Of a stretch of 64,000 nucleotides of DNA, positions 33,530-44,039 are shown one piece after another. Origin of the DNA: Forficula auricularia. Taxonomy: Eukaryota > Arthropoda > Insecta > Dermaptera > Forficulidae. The translations under genes and the position numbers were made by a program. The notes beneath the pieces are model-generated. The model saw only the letters and a list, made by a program, of their open reading frames with translations. It searched no databases and was not told where the DNA came from. The stretch's first letter is position 1. Every line of letters begins with the position of its first letter. Location: positions 2,348,935 to 2,412,934 of the forward strand of contig JALMQS010000075.1 in NCBI GenBank assembly GCA_024734495.1. Reading direction: 5' to 3'.

Positions 33530-36195
33530 AAGTATCCTGTCCATTGTAATTTTCCTGGGGAAATTTTTCACAGCGGTTGTTTCCCATTGCCTTCCCCGAA
33601 GAGATTAGATTATAGCCTATCAAATATTTGCAGCGTGTCGAGTTTAATTTATTACTTTCAGAAATTAAACAAAATTATCTACATGTAGCCCGATTGCTTA
33701 CTCTACAGCCGTACACAATCGTAACCAAATAATGTTGTAAATTTCTCTCTTAACAATAGAGAATGTAATTTTTTCTCTGATTTTATCTTTTCCAAATTTT
33801 TCCAAATTTGACATTTCTAGTGCCTGGAAATGTCTCATTAATTTATGTTTTATTTTTATTTTTTTTTATCTACTTTTCTATATCTCTAAACTTTAATTTT
33901 TTTTTCTCGTTAAACACAAATATTTATTTTTTGTGACATGACTTCAGAGTTTGTTGTAGACACTTTTCTCTAATTTAAAAATGTACAGAGAAGATTTTCA
34001 AATGAACAAGAAAAAAAGGATTTAAATTGTCTTTTTCCGCCAACGAGGTGGAAATACTTTTTAAAAACTAATTAAGATTAAGTGCTTTGCCCGGTGTGAA
34101 AGAAAACAACATGTTTAATACGTTTTTATTCATTTAAAAATTCCAACTGTACATTTTCAAATGGGAGAAAAGTGTCTAAGTTATTCTCTCTGATTTTATG
34201 CCTTTGATCCTAGTTTAGTCTATAATTTCTTAATTTTAAATAATAATTCAATATTTTTAATTTATCTTTTGATTAATATTTAAACATTTAAATGTTTTTG
34301 CACACATACATATTTTCAATAGATGAATTAATTAGTGCTTTTTAAAAATGTAATGGAAATAAATTCTAAACGTCTGAGTAATTAATTAAAGATTTCAATT
34401 TTAAATCTTTTTTAACTTCACTCATAATATAAATATAAATTAAAACATCGCATTCACCCCAGATGTTTGAAGGAAGTTTTACTTTTCTATTTGTATTGTA
34501 CTGTCCAGAACCCAATCTTAGATATTGCTTTGTAGTTTTAAAGTTGCAAATATTAAAATTATTTAAGAAGGTCCTTTCGCTCCAGTTGATTCAAAAGAAG
34601 TCTAATATCTAATATTTAATAAAATAAGTTAAAATACAAATGAAAAATAATAGAATTAAAAAATAAATAGTATGAAAACCGTAAATGTTTGAAATAAAAA
34701 CAATTATAAAAAATAATTAAATACAAAAGATATTTTGAATTATTCAAATCATCTTATAATTAGTATTTTATGATTTGGCAATGCGCTGCATTAATAGTGT
34801 TTATGATTACATCCAAACATAGCATTTATGTGATTTTTTAAAGTAAATATCTAATTAAATTCGTCGGTCAATAATATATTTTATTGCAAAAAAAGAAACT
34901 TGCATGTTTCAAAAAGCTAATTTTTAGTTGTTTTTTTAACTTTATCTATTCAACTAATAGTAGTATAATTCAAAAGAAAGTGTCTAGATCTTAATTTTCC
35001 ATAAGACTCTGAGAAAATGTTTGCATTAAAAAAAAATTATTTTCAAAAATTTGCTCCCTAATGTGTGATTCAAACTTCACCAAAGCATAGATAGAGACTT
35101 AAGCTATTATAAAAATTAAGTTATAGTTATAATCTAATAATTTTTTATTTAGCATTGGCGGCGAAAGGACCTCCTTAAGGTTTGTTTCTATCTGAATAAT
35201 TTCCCTTTCTGTTTTGCTCAAGACAAAATACCGAACTCTGAGAAAGTTAATTCTCATCAAAAGATAGAAAAAATCTTTTGTATCTGGAAGCGATATCGTT
35301 TGTCTAGATGAGTGAGTAATTATTACTTTACTATGCTTGTCGAGATTAGTTATTGGCGATTGAAAGCCGAAAGCTTCAAAAGCCCTTAGGGCCAGGACTT
35401 TAAGTTTGTTTGGAGTCTAGCATAAAGTCATGTAAAGAATCTTCTAAGGATAGAAATTGTTCAAGTAAAAAAATAAATAAATCTGTAAAAATTAGTATTT
35501 TTGGAATTTTGTTTTTTCTCATAGTTTTAGGGTTTTTTTTTTTTTTTTTTTTAATTTGGAAGCCTAAAATTGTATTATCCAAATCTATTTGCACAGGCAC
35601 GTAGTCAGACATTTTTTCAGAGTTATACATTAAATAAAATTTTCAATGTTATTTTATTTGATTTTCATAGATTTACATTTTTTTGTTGTGTCAACATGAT
35701 GATTAGAATTAGAAAATAGCTCAACAAATTCTAGCAATTCTTATGAATGCTAATTTCGAAATGATGAAAAATTTAAAAACATCCAGTGTAAAAGGATAGT
35801 CCCGGTAAGCTGATTTAAACAAAAACTTATTAAATCCTCAGAGCCAAAACGTTTACTTATATATTTAAGTTTAATTTTTCTGAAATCTTCCGTTTTTGAA
35901 ATACTGTAATAATTAATTTTATAAGCTATCAGGAATGAATGTCTTTCGGATATTATTGATATAGGATTTTTTTTTGTTAATTTACAGTAGTTACCTATTT
36001 ATCCCGAATTATAATGTTTTTTGTTGTAATTTTATAAAAATCCTTTGTTTAAGAGACTAGCTATTTACATTCACTTAGTTTTTGTTTTCAAATTTAAAAA
36101 AAACCCTTTAAGGCACCCAATCAATTTTTTTTTAAATTTAATTACCTAAGAGTGTGAAAGATTTCAATTTGTCGATGGTAATAGATTCAAATTTA
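33530..36195. other. AT-rich intron, little recognised
   Basis: Apart from the weak inverted ends at 34563 and 35180 and a long T run at 35532-35552, no element or credible frame was seen. The frames near 35400-35630 span that T run. Confidence 0.5.
34563..35180. repeat. Possible element with ~20-bp inverted ends
   Basis: 'ttaagaaggtcctttcgctcc' (about 34563) and 'ggcgaaaggacctccttaa' (about 35160) are inverse with small gaps. The 600 bp between is AT-rich and shows nothing coding. Confidence 0.35.
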
Positions 36196-36199
36196 ATAG

Positions 36200-36490
36200 A
36201 AAATCATAAGATGGTGTCATTTATTAAATCCGATAGAATGGAATATTTTTAATTATATGTCAGTGGGGGTTGTTTTTCATCCCCTCGGGAATCAAACCCG
36301 AGTGTCAGTAACAGCAATCCGGGCCATCTGGCTCACCTGCGGGATGCGAACCTCTCTGACATATGTAAACGCGTAAAACTGGCACTCGGGTTCGATTCCC
36401 GAGAGGGTGAAAACAACCCCTCTGTCATTTAATTAAAAATATTCCATTCCATCGGATTTAATAAATGACACCATCTTATGATTTTCTACC
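36200..36490. mobile_element. Inverted pair of S1 SINEs
   Basis: A minus-strand copy at 36200-36372 faces a 5'-truncated plus-strand copy at about 36382-36490. Each has the B-box GGGTTCGATTCCC-like block and the 'catcggatttaataaatgac' tail. Together they form a hairpin of about 110-bp arms. Confidence 0.65.
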
Positions 36491-36684
36491 TAAGAGTGTT
36501 TAATTTTTACTCTCAATTTTTTTATTTAATTATTTTAATAAATTCATGTAAATTGAAAAATTATTTTAAAAACGTTTAATTTTAGATTAAATTATTTTTT
36601 TATTAAATTTTCTATATTTTTTTATTTTTTTTTAAAATCATTTTACATTAATACAAATTTGATTCATAAGAGAAGTTTTGGTTG

Positions 36685-36778
36685 AAAACACCTAGGATGG
36701 ACATTTTTAATGAGGCAATCTCATCAGAATTAATAATGATGAGATTATCTTAATAGAAATGTCCAATCTAGGTGAAAT
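36685..36778. mobile_element. Short hairpin MITE
   Basis: Arms 36685-36727 and 36737-36778 (cacctaggatggacattttt / aaatgtccaatctaggtg; tgaggcaatctcatca / atgatgagattatct) form a near-continuous hairpin. 'caatctaggtgg' at 24638 may be another end. Confidence 0.5.
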
Positions 36779-38324
36779 TGCACTTTTAATTTGGGTAAGT
36801 GAAAATCATGAGACCTCTCAGCAATCAATCCATTTTTTGAAGAGAATTATTTTACGTAGGTTCTCAAGTTTTTAATAAATGAAAAATTAAATATTTTCCA
36901 AAATGTTTGAATTTTTAATAAAGAATTTAAAGAAAATCTGTCAGGAGCGCTTTAGGTTATGTTCAAGGTGAAGTCGACTTGAGCTAGAAAGTGAATTTTG
37001 TAAATTTAAATAAAAAAAAAGAGAATTTTATTTTTTTATTCTCTGATCAAGTGGATAGTGAGATTCTTGCCCCTCTCCGATTTCACTATTTCCTCAAGCA
37101 TCATTTAAACTTGTCCTTACTTAAGGGTTCAAACTTGGTTAATTATAAAATACTTTCGAACATTATATTTTAGTTCAAGTTCTTAAGGAAATTAAAGACT
37201 ATCAACAACAGCTGATCAGCAACATTGTTTTGGAACTATATTAAAAAAAGTTAAATTGAAAATTCACCTAAAATTCTTATAAAATACCTATAGATGTGAT
37301 GTCATAATACTTAATATATTCCTCGAGCATAAATCACCAGGGAATTGAAAATTGATTTCATCCAACATTTTTCACATGGATTTTGCTTGAGAGAGTCTGA
37401 AACGTGAAGAAAAAACATATTCAATGTTTTTTCTGCCGGTTTGGATTAGGATATCGAAGATATAACTCGGAAACGAAATCTAGTAGAACATTTTCTAGCT
37501 TCAGAACTTCCATTGAAAAATGAAAAATGTTATAAAAAATCGATTAGGTATATGGGTCCTTTGAACAGTTCATACTAATTAACTGGAATATCGATCAAAT
37601 GTTTATTATATTAATAAGCGGCACCTTTCTACCATTTTCAGTTTTCTTCAACCCATTTACGGACACAAAAATTGCTATTTCTCCAAAATATTTTAATAGC
37701 GTACCTAGCCTTAAAGAAAGTGTTACTTTCCTTACAATTTAAATCTTGTTATATTATTTATCAGGTTCCTAACTGGCCTTAAACCTAGGCATCTTAAAGC
37801 TTGATAGTATGTCTTCGGGAATTTCCGGTAGTATTCGAGCTCTCTCGGCTCTGGTCAACCATGACCATATTTGTGATGTTTTTATCTCCTTTAATATATT
37901 AGTAAATGTAAAAAAAATGGTATTAATCATTAAATGTTAATCTTTTCAGGTTCGCTGACATTCATTTTGGCCTACATGCTGGAATTTTCATGCATCTCTG
38001 GACCAAGGTAGGCCTTTTAAACTTTTTTTTAATATTGTATTCTATGTTTTTTCTCCTAGAATCCAATTATAATAAATATTAAATCATAAATTATTTTCTA
38101 TACTGGAAGGGTGGAGCCTGCAGGACAGGTTAGAGTATTAAATACGCTCGAAAATTTCCATTTTTTGGGCTTCATTGTACTATGGTATTTAGAATTGTGT
38201 ACACGTGTGAAACGTATAGAAAAATCATTTTAAAGCATGATTGTCTCTCCTAATTCCAATTCTCACCCTCACTCAAGAATTAAAGATCATAGAAGGTTGC
38301 ATCAATCGCATTCATAGGAAATTA

Positions 38325-38635
38325 GTAACAGGAATAGTAGGCAACTGGACAAAATTAAAAACAAAAAGTTTTTTATTAAATGGTCCAGACGTTTCGTCAG
38401 TTTATTATGACTTCCTCAGTGGCCCATTTTATCATTCTTTGTCAAAAAACAATTTCACTATAATATAAAATCCACTATGTTTTGTCTTATAGTGAAATTG
38501 TTTTTTTGACAAAGAGTGATAAAATGGGCCACTTAGGAAGTCAGAATAAACTGACGAAACGTCTGGCTGATTTAATAAAAAACTCAATGTTTTAAATTTT
38601 GTCCAGTTCTACTATTTTTGTTATCATAGGGGATT
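38325..38635. mobile_element. Inverted-repeat element, family J, copy 2
   Basis: Starts gtaacagg at 38325 and ends in a diverged inverse near 38635. Arms of about 140 bp share 'aatttcactata' and 'gataaaatgggccac'. A possible flanking repeat, tcatagg, occurs at 38312-38318 and 38634-38640. The left-arm motif on the minus strand is intact; the right-arm copy reads CTTAGGA. It lies 1.1 kb from the 39699 exon. Confidence 0.65.
38381..38426 (-). ncRNA. Hammerhead-ribozyme-like motif, family J
   Basis: Read on the minus strand: stem I 5' TGGGCCA (38426-38420), CTGAGGA (38419-38413), extra A, stem II GTCA...TGAC, GAAA (38395-38392), palindrome ACGT (38392-38389), C at 38388, stem I 3' TGGACCA (38387-38381; 6 of 7 pairs). 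GUC before cleavage is the most common natural hammerhead triplet. Confidence 0.55.
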
Positions 38636-38945
38636 TTTTTGCTGCAAAAATATTTATATTTTCAAAACTGAATAAATTTTGGGCTTTTTAGCTATAGAGC
38701 TTCTAAATTTTAAATCCACGAAAAATCAGAAAAAATTCAAATATTTAAATATGAAGTTTTTGAGCATATTTAGCTAATGAACTAAAATTTGGTACAAAAA
38801 GTTTGTACATATTATTAAACTGCATTTTTACGAGAAGTTTCAACTTTAACGTAAACCGTCCGGAGTCAAAAAAATGGCTGAATTACCAAAACATCAAAAA
38901 ATTGTAAAAATTTTTCTTTCTCGGGGCTTAAAATAATTTTTATAA

Positions 38946-39408
38946 TAGTCCAAGAGCTGGTGACACATTTTTGAGTAAGGATTTGACCCAACCAGAAATA
39001 ATGCGTAATAGTACCGTCCATGATAGTTGCACAAGGAATGGCCAGTCTGGCTGGTCTAAGCAGGTGGACCAGCAGCGTGGAATAGCATCATGCTATTTTT
39101 TTGCATGTTGTAAAAATACACTTTGGGTGGTCTGGTTCCACGTCCACCACTCAAATGGTCTGGAGTGAATATATTATGTTTATAATTGACTATAAATTAT
39201 AATTTTTATAATTTCATTGTGGGTCAAAAATATTTTTTAACACATATGTATTTTTTACCGCACTCACACCATGCGCAGTACCTGGTCCACCTGCTTAGAC
39301 CAGCCAGACTGGCCATTCCTTGTACAACTATCAAAGACGGTACTATTACGCATTATTTCTAGTTGAGTCAAATCCGTACTCAAAAATGTGTCACCAGCTC
39401 TTGGACTA
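38946..39408. mobile_element. MITE with ~130-bp terminal inverted repeats
   Basis: Ends TAGTCCAAGAGCTGGTGACA and the exact inverse at 39389-39408. Arms include 'agtctggctggtctaagcag' and its inverse 'ctgcttagaccagccagact'. The 65-codon frame at 38971 lies in the arm and is not a gene. It lies 290 bp from the donor of the 39699 exon. Confidence 0.75.
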
Positions 39409-39698
39409 TAATTTTTTTAATAAATGAGATATAGGTATTATTGCAATAAATTTTTAAGATAATTCGTGGATTTATATTTAATCCTTGTATATCTTGGTAT
39501 ATCCTTGGAGTGTACTGAGTCTGATATTTTTTCAACTTTTTCTTATATTTTATTTATTTATTTTTTTAGAAAATTATTAATAATGTAAGAATAAGAATGA
39601 ATGGATCTTGTCTTTCATTAATTTTCCACCTGATTTGAATCCTTCCTTATACCTAGAGCTAGAATAGATGTGAAAATAGAATCTAGTTTTGAACTTAC

Positions 39699-39905
39699 AA
39701 TTAACGTCAAGGATGACAATTTGGGAGAGTGGTTCCGTGATGTTTGTGTTACTGGCCTGGCAGACAAGGCGTGAATGAAGATGTTGTCTTCCGACATTTG
39801 GAAACGTGAGATGATTCACTGTGACGCCGTCTCTTGCTCGCCAATCATCCGAATCGTCTATTAGAGTATTTTCAAGAAACCAAATCAGTCTTGGCCTAGG
39901 AATAC
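39699..39905 (-). CDS. Sidestep-like protein, internal exon (Ig domain upstream of the 10274-10425 exon)
   Basis: This 207-bp exon on the minus strand lies between a TTTTCAG acceptor and a GTAAG donor and is symmetric phase 1-1, as is usual for Ig-domain exons. It encodes 69 residues: GIPRPRLIWFLENTLIDD with the Ig tryptophan, then a strand ending in the second Ig cysteine (LVCQASN), then PLSQIVILDVN. The first cysteine of the domain must be in the preceding exon. The RPRPxxxWxxxN, CQASN and LDVN signatures match the second Ig domain of Sidestep-family proteins. The last base joins the first two bases of the 10274-10425 exon to make Leu, giving the family linker LDVNLKPLSV. There are no stops or frameshifts, so this is a live-looking exon. 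No first-Ig exon was found in the 24 kb upstream on this strand. Confidence 0.88.
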
Positions 39906-40165
39906 CTGAAAACAAAAACAACCAAAAGAAATTAGTTTTATTAAATTAAAGAATACCTGATTGGCTTAGTGGAAAGATTTTATTATAATTAAATCTTGCT
40001 GATCGGGCATAAGTACCATATTAAGGTTGTAAAAATTTTTTTTTATTTTTTTTGCTTATTTGTTTTAGAAATAGAAAAGTCTGAAATTTTTTTTCAAACA
40101 TGAATTTTTTCTGTCAGTCTGTTTGACTTATGATACTACCCACTGTTCTGTATTCTTCTTCCTTA

Positions 40166-40333
40166 GGGCCGGTTGTATGTCGCAAAGTAAGTGCTTTTTT
40201 TACCACTAACCAAGGGTAGATGGTAAATGAACTGAAAGTTCCTGTCATCTGATTGGCCATCGCAGCCCCTCCATTTACCATCTACCCTTGGTTAGTGGTA
40301 AAAAGCATTTACTTTACGACATACAACCGGCCC
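40166..40333. mobile_element. PIF/Harbinger-like MITE with TTA target duplication
   Basis: Ends GGGCCGGTTGTATGTCGC and ...CGACATACAACCGGCCC, flanked by TTA (40163-40165, 40334-40336). Arms of about 75 bp include 'accactaaccaagggtagat'. The same outer ~17 bp as 30626-30821 but a different interior. Confidence 0.8.
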
Positions 40334-40805
40334 TTAGTGTCCAGGATTATATGCACCTCAATCGCTTCTTCCCTCTGAATAAAGAATTCGTCATTCTTTA
40401 AAATTTTACAACATTAGCTCCGAAGGTCGTAGAAATTCTTAAATTTCCAAAACTATGAAATTATTAAAATTAGAAAGTTCTAATTGGGCATAGTAGTGGA
40501 GTCAATTTTATAGGAAATAAGAAAAAAACCCAAAGATTTTTGTCTGCTTAATTTAAGATGTTGAATTTGCATAGATATCAGAGGGGATGACAATCCTGGG
40601 TTGTACGCAAATTGATATATCTATAACAGTTTTAGATGCAAAAAACGAAAATCTCATGAATTTTTCTAAAGATGAAGTGTGTTGATTTCGAGCTTTATAA
40701 CCTGAAATTTCCAGTTCAGCAAATATGGAAAATAACGAATTTTTTATGTTCATAGTCTAACTATTTTCGAATTAAATTTTTAAAATCAGTATAGTATAGT
40801 TGAGC

Positions 40806-40950
40806 TCGAGGGGTGGACCGGGATTGGAATTAGGTGTACACCGTCTTTGGAATTATTTGGAATTACTTTGGAATTCATTAGATAATTTATTGTCATCTAT
40901 TGTCTTCTACTTGGAAATGAAAGTGTAAGTGGAAGTAGATGAATACTGAT
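40806..40950. mobile_element. hAT-like MITE (CGAGGGGTG family), truncated copy
   Basis: Starts CGAGGGGTGGACCGGGATTG and contains 'aggtgtacacc', 'ggaattcattagata' and 'attgtcttctacttggaaat', the inverse order of the family's body. The far terminus is missing. Confidence 0.55.
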
Positions 40951-40999
40951 TTTAGTTTAGATAATTGTGCAAGATACGAACAATATAATAATAATCTCC

Positions 41000-41690
41000 A
41001 TACCTACTGTGCTGCAACTCTATGAAGAATAAAATGATACATATAATAAATTATACTTTTAAATTAACTATTACAAAATTTAAATACAAACAAAATTCTC
41101 TAAGATAATGAGTAGCTATCAAACAATTGTAGCTATTGACCTGAAATTCGGCACCAAAGTGTATATTAATAAACTGCACCTCTGTGTTAAGTTTCACTTT
41201 TTTAGTTCAAACACTTCCTTACGAAATAATTGCCAAATCACCTAAATTTTCTGAAAAAGCATCAAGTTCTGAAAATTTTTTCACTTTTTTTCTCAATTCG
41301 CCTAAATGAATTCTTTTTTAAGCTTTGTACTTACAAATCGGAAATAATTTCATGTATCCGTGCAATAGCAGGAAGATGTGAGATTTTTTCTAATAATTTC
41401 AATATTAGACAAGTATGTATGTAAATTACTAGAAAGACACTTAACAAAAATAGTGATGAGTGATGATGAATCATTTTTCAATTCTTTGATAATTACAATA
41501 CTTTACCCATGCTTGGCATTGGATAAAGTAAAAATAAAAGTAAAATAAAATAATTTTAATAGAAATGAAAATTCAAAACACATTTATATCCTAAACAAAG
41601 ATTACTGCGTCACTTTGTAGACACAGTCAGATTTCTAGTTATCACATACTACAAAAGGTATTTTTGCATGTATCTGTTTATATATCAATG
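41000..41690. other. AT-rich intron, nothing recognised
   Basis: The frame at 41230-41424 is low complexity (F, K, S-rich). No repeat partner seen. Confidence 0.5.
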
Positions 41691-42103
41691 GTGTGCTGTC
41701 CATACACCTAAACTGTTGACTCTACAGCCTGTGATTGATGATGCCCTGCATGCTGTCTGCCAGTGTTATATCTCGGTGACATTTTAATTTGTATTTTGTT
41801 ATTATTTTTGTTTTTGTTATTGTGATTGTTTTTTTGTTTTTCTGTGTTTTTATCTCTTTAGATCTTATGTATGTTTGTATTTTCTTTTTGTGATTATTTT
41901 TTAAGTTTTTGTATTTTATTGATTTGTACTCTTCACTTTTATTTATTATTTATTTATTTTTGTGACTTTTGTAAAAAAATTTCAATTGTATTATTGTGTA
42001 TAAGGACACTTTTGTCCGTCTATTGATTTAAAAAAAAAAAAAATTCGGGGTCCGGGAGGAGGGGTCCAGGGGTCGAAGGCCGAAGGCGGGCGTCGCAGCT
42101 AGT
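41690..42103 (+). mobile_element. Possible Helitron-like 3' end after a T-rich retroelement tail
   Basis: 41760-41960 is a T/G-rich stretch, then 'aaggacacttttgtccgtct' and an A run near 42030-42043. The GC-rich segment 42044-42098 (gaaggccgaaggcgggcgtc) forms small hairpins and ends in CAGCTAGT, which fits a Helitron CTAG terminus. GC-rich relatives occur at 2641-2705, 12979 and 13661. Confidence 0.35.
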
Positions 42104-42109
42104 ATTAGG

Positions 42110-43129
42110 TTAATTTATACTAGTAAAGATTGATCTAGATTAAGCTGTGAAATAGGTGATTTTAAGAGTCGGAAAATTTTAGATGTCTCATATCTCTTGT
42201 AGAAAATAAAATAATTAAGTTTAATTTTTTTTTATAATTGAATTTTTTTGGGTTCCATTAAAAAAATACCCGCTAATAAAGAGACAACATTTTGTTATAT
42301 TTTTTGTTACGCAAGTAATGTTATTAAACATGTGAATCAACTAATCCCATCGCGAAAATAAATTCAATTTAATCTTTTAAATTAACTGAAAATAATTAGA
42401 TTTATTTTTCATTAACTAATATAATATACATATATATATAAGATTATTCTAATGCTGCCGTTAAATTAAATTAAATTTTATAGACTTTTGTGAATATTCC
42501 TGGGAAATCTAATTATTTTGGTCGTCTGTAATTAGGCTATTAGTACGAAAAAGAGTGTTGGCGTTGCGGAAATTTAAGGGGTGAACAGATGAAATCATTT
42601 TTTTTAAACGTTTATTATTTTTAAACTATTATATATTTAAGTTTACTATTTTTATCTCTTCTATCTGATCCTTTGCTATTTAATGGATGCTTATTTGAAT
42701 AAATTCGTACTGATTCATATATTAGTGGATAGGGTAAGAATTTTAAATTCATTTACCAAATTTTATTTAATTTTGAAATAAAACAATACTTTATTACATA
42801 CAATTTTACATGCTAAGTCATGGATTAGATTACTTTTCTAAAAATTATAATCTTTAAAATTTATTAAAGTCTAGATAGTTATTAAATACCATAAACCATA
42901 ATATATTGTTATTTTCAAGGTTCGGCACAAAAGTGATACTGTCGCTACAATCTGTATTTCCCAATGTCTGTCAGAGGATCATAGTATCATTCTAAATTTT
43001 GTTTTTATTTTTTATTTCATTCGATATACGGGAGTTATCCCAGTTACAATTTACACTTTTATACGAAGATATACATATACAAATTTATACAAATTTTAAT
43101 TTGATAATTTATTATAAAATTATTATTGA
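42110..43129. other. AT-rich intron, nothing recognised
   Basis: No inverted repeats or credible frames. The frame at 42999 runs into the hairpin repeat at 43130. Confidence 0.5.
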
Positions 43130-43235
43130 AGGAGACAATAAAAGAGTGTGTTTTTCTGCTAGATTTTATTGTCTCCTTCAATATATAAAAATTCTACTAC
43201 CCTCGGCACAAAAACTTTCAATTTAAAATTATTAT
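43130..43235. repeat. Short hairpin repeat, copy 2
   Basis: The same stem (ttgaaggagacaataaaaga and its inverse) with a partly deleted right arm, followed by 'aaaattctactaccctcggc', which is the inverse of the sequence before copy 1. Confidence 0.6.
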
Positions 43236-43737
43236 TAAATTATTATTTATTTTAATTTTAAACAAGACACAAACTTAAAATTTTCTAGTTAAATATATTA
43301 TTTCCCCAAAATCACATTAAAATGTTAATCAAATGATAATTTTCGATATTAAATAAAATTAGGCTAAATTTGTTTAAAAATTAAGTTGTTTTTTTTAAAT
43401 GAGGGCTTGGGACGGCCATTTTGGCAGATTCTTGACCTGTTCGAAACTATTTGATCTAAAATTGTGAAAAATTAACAAATTCGTTAATCTTTTTGTTATC
43501 AACTACAAATAAGAACGAATTTGATATCCCAAGTATTTTCCTAGATATAAGGTACGGAACCATTGGTATGAGAGTCCAACTCATATTTGGTCCCCTATTA
43601 ATTTTTTGCATGAAGTCTTAACTTGAATATGTATATTAAGCTTAAGACAATGGATGCTGTCTCAATATCAGTCTTGAGACACCGAGTTCACAGTTTCCAA
43701 CTTAAATGAAAGAAAGCACCGCACAGTGGGTCGCATA

Positions 43738-43878
43738 TCTCCACCCGAAAGGTGTACACCTACTTTCCACTTCCATTTTCTTTTCCAAGTAGAAGACAAT
43801 AGATGAAGGGATTTTATCTAATGAATTCAAAGATAATTCCACATAATTTCAATAGTTCCATAGTTCACCCCTCGTCTC
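43738..43878. mobile_element. hAT-like MITE (CGAGGGGTG family), decayed copy
   Basis: 'aaggtgtacacctactttcc', 'tccaagtagaagacaataga' and the terminal 'gttcacccctcg' match 62681-62844. The left terminus is decayed. Confidence 0.55.
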
Positions 43879-43899
43879 TCCCTAAAACATTCACCTTGA

Positions 43900-44035
43900 A
43901 AACAAGGCATGTTGAAGTGTATGCTTGGGAGGGTCGCCTGCTTGGATGAATGCTCGCACGCAAGTACGAGCTCCGATGTTTGTTGCGTTTCGAGGCAGAA
44001 CCGATGGAATCTCTGGCCAATCATAAAGTAATAGT
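43900..44035. other. GC-rich unique segment beside a MITE
   Basis: 'ggagggtcgcctgcttggat' to 'ggaatctctggccaatcata' is GC-richer than its setting and has no partner. Minus-strand frame 43827-44042 runs into the neighbouring MITE, so it is not a gene. Confidence 0.3.
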
Positions 44036-44039
44036 TACT

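Larger units (their letters stand above)
10426..39698 (-). other. 29.3-kb intron between the two Sidestep-like exons
   Basis: The boundaries are set by the GTAAG donor at 39694-39698 and the CAG acceptor at 10426-10428. The two exons are compatible in phase and adjacent in the family's protein order, so no coding exon is required between them. The intron is filled with mobile-element remnants, annotated separately. An alternative exon inside the intron cannot be excluded. Confidence 0.75.

Noticed and set aside
38971..39168. 65-codon plus-strand frame
   Set aside because: Falls inside the inverted arm of the 38946-39408 MITE.
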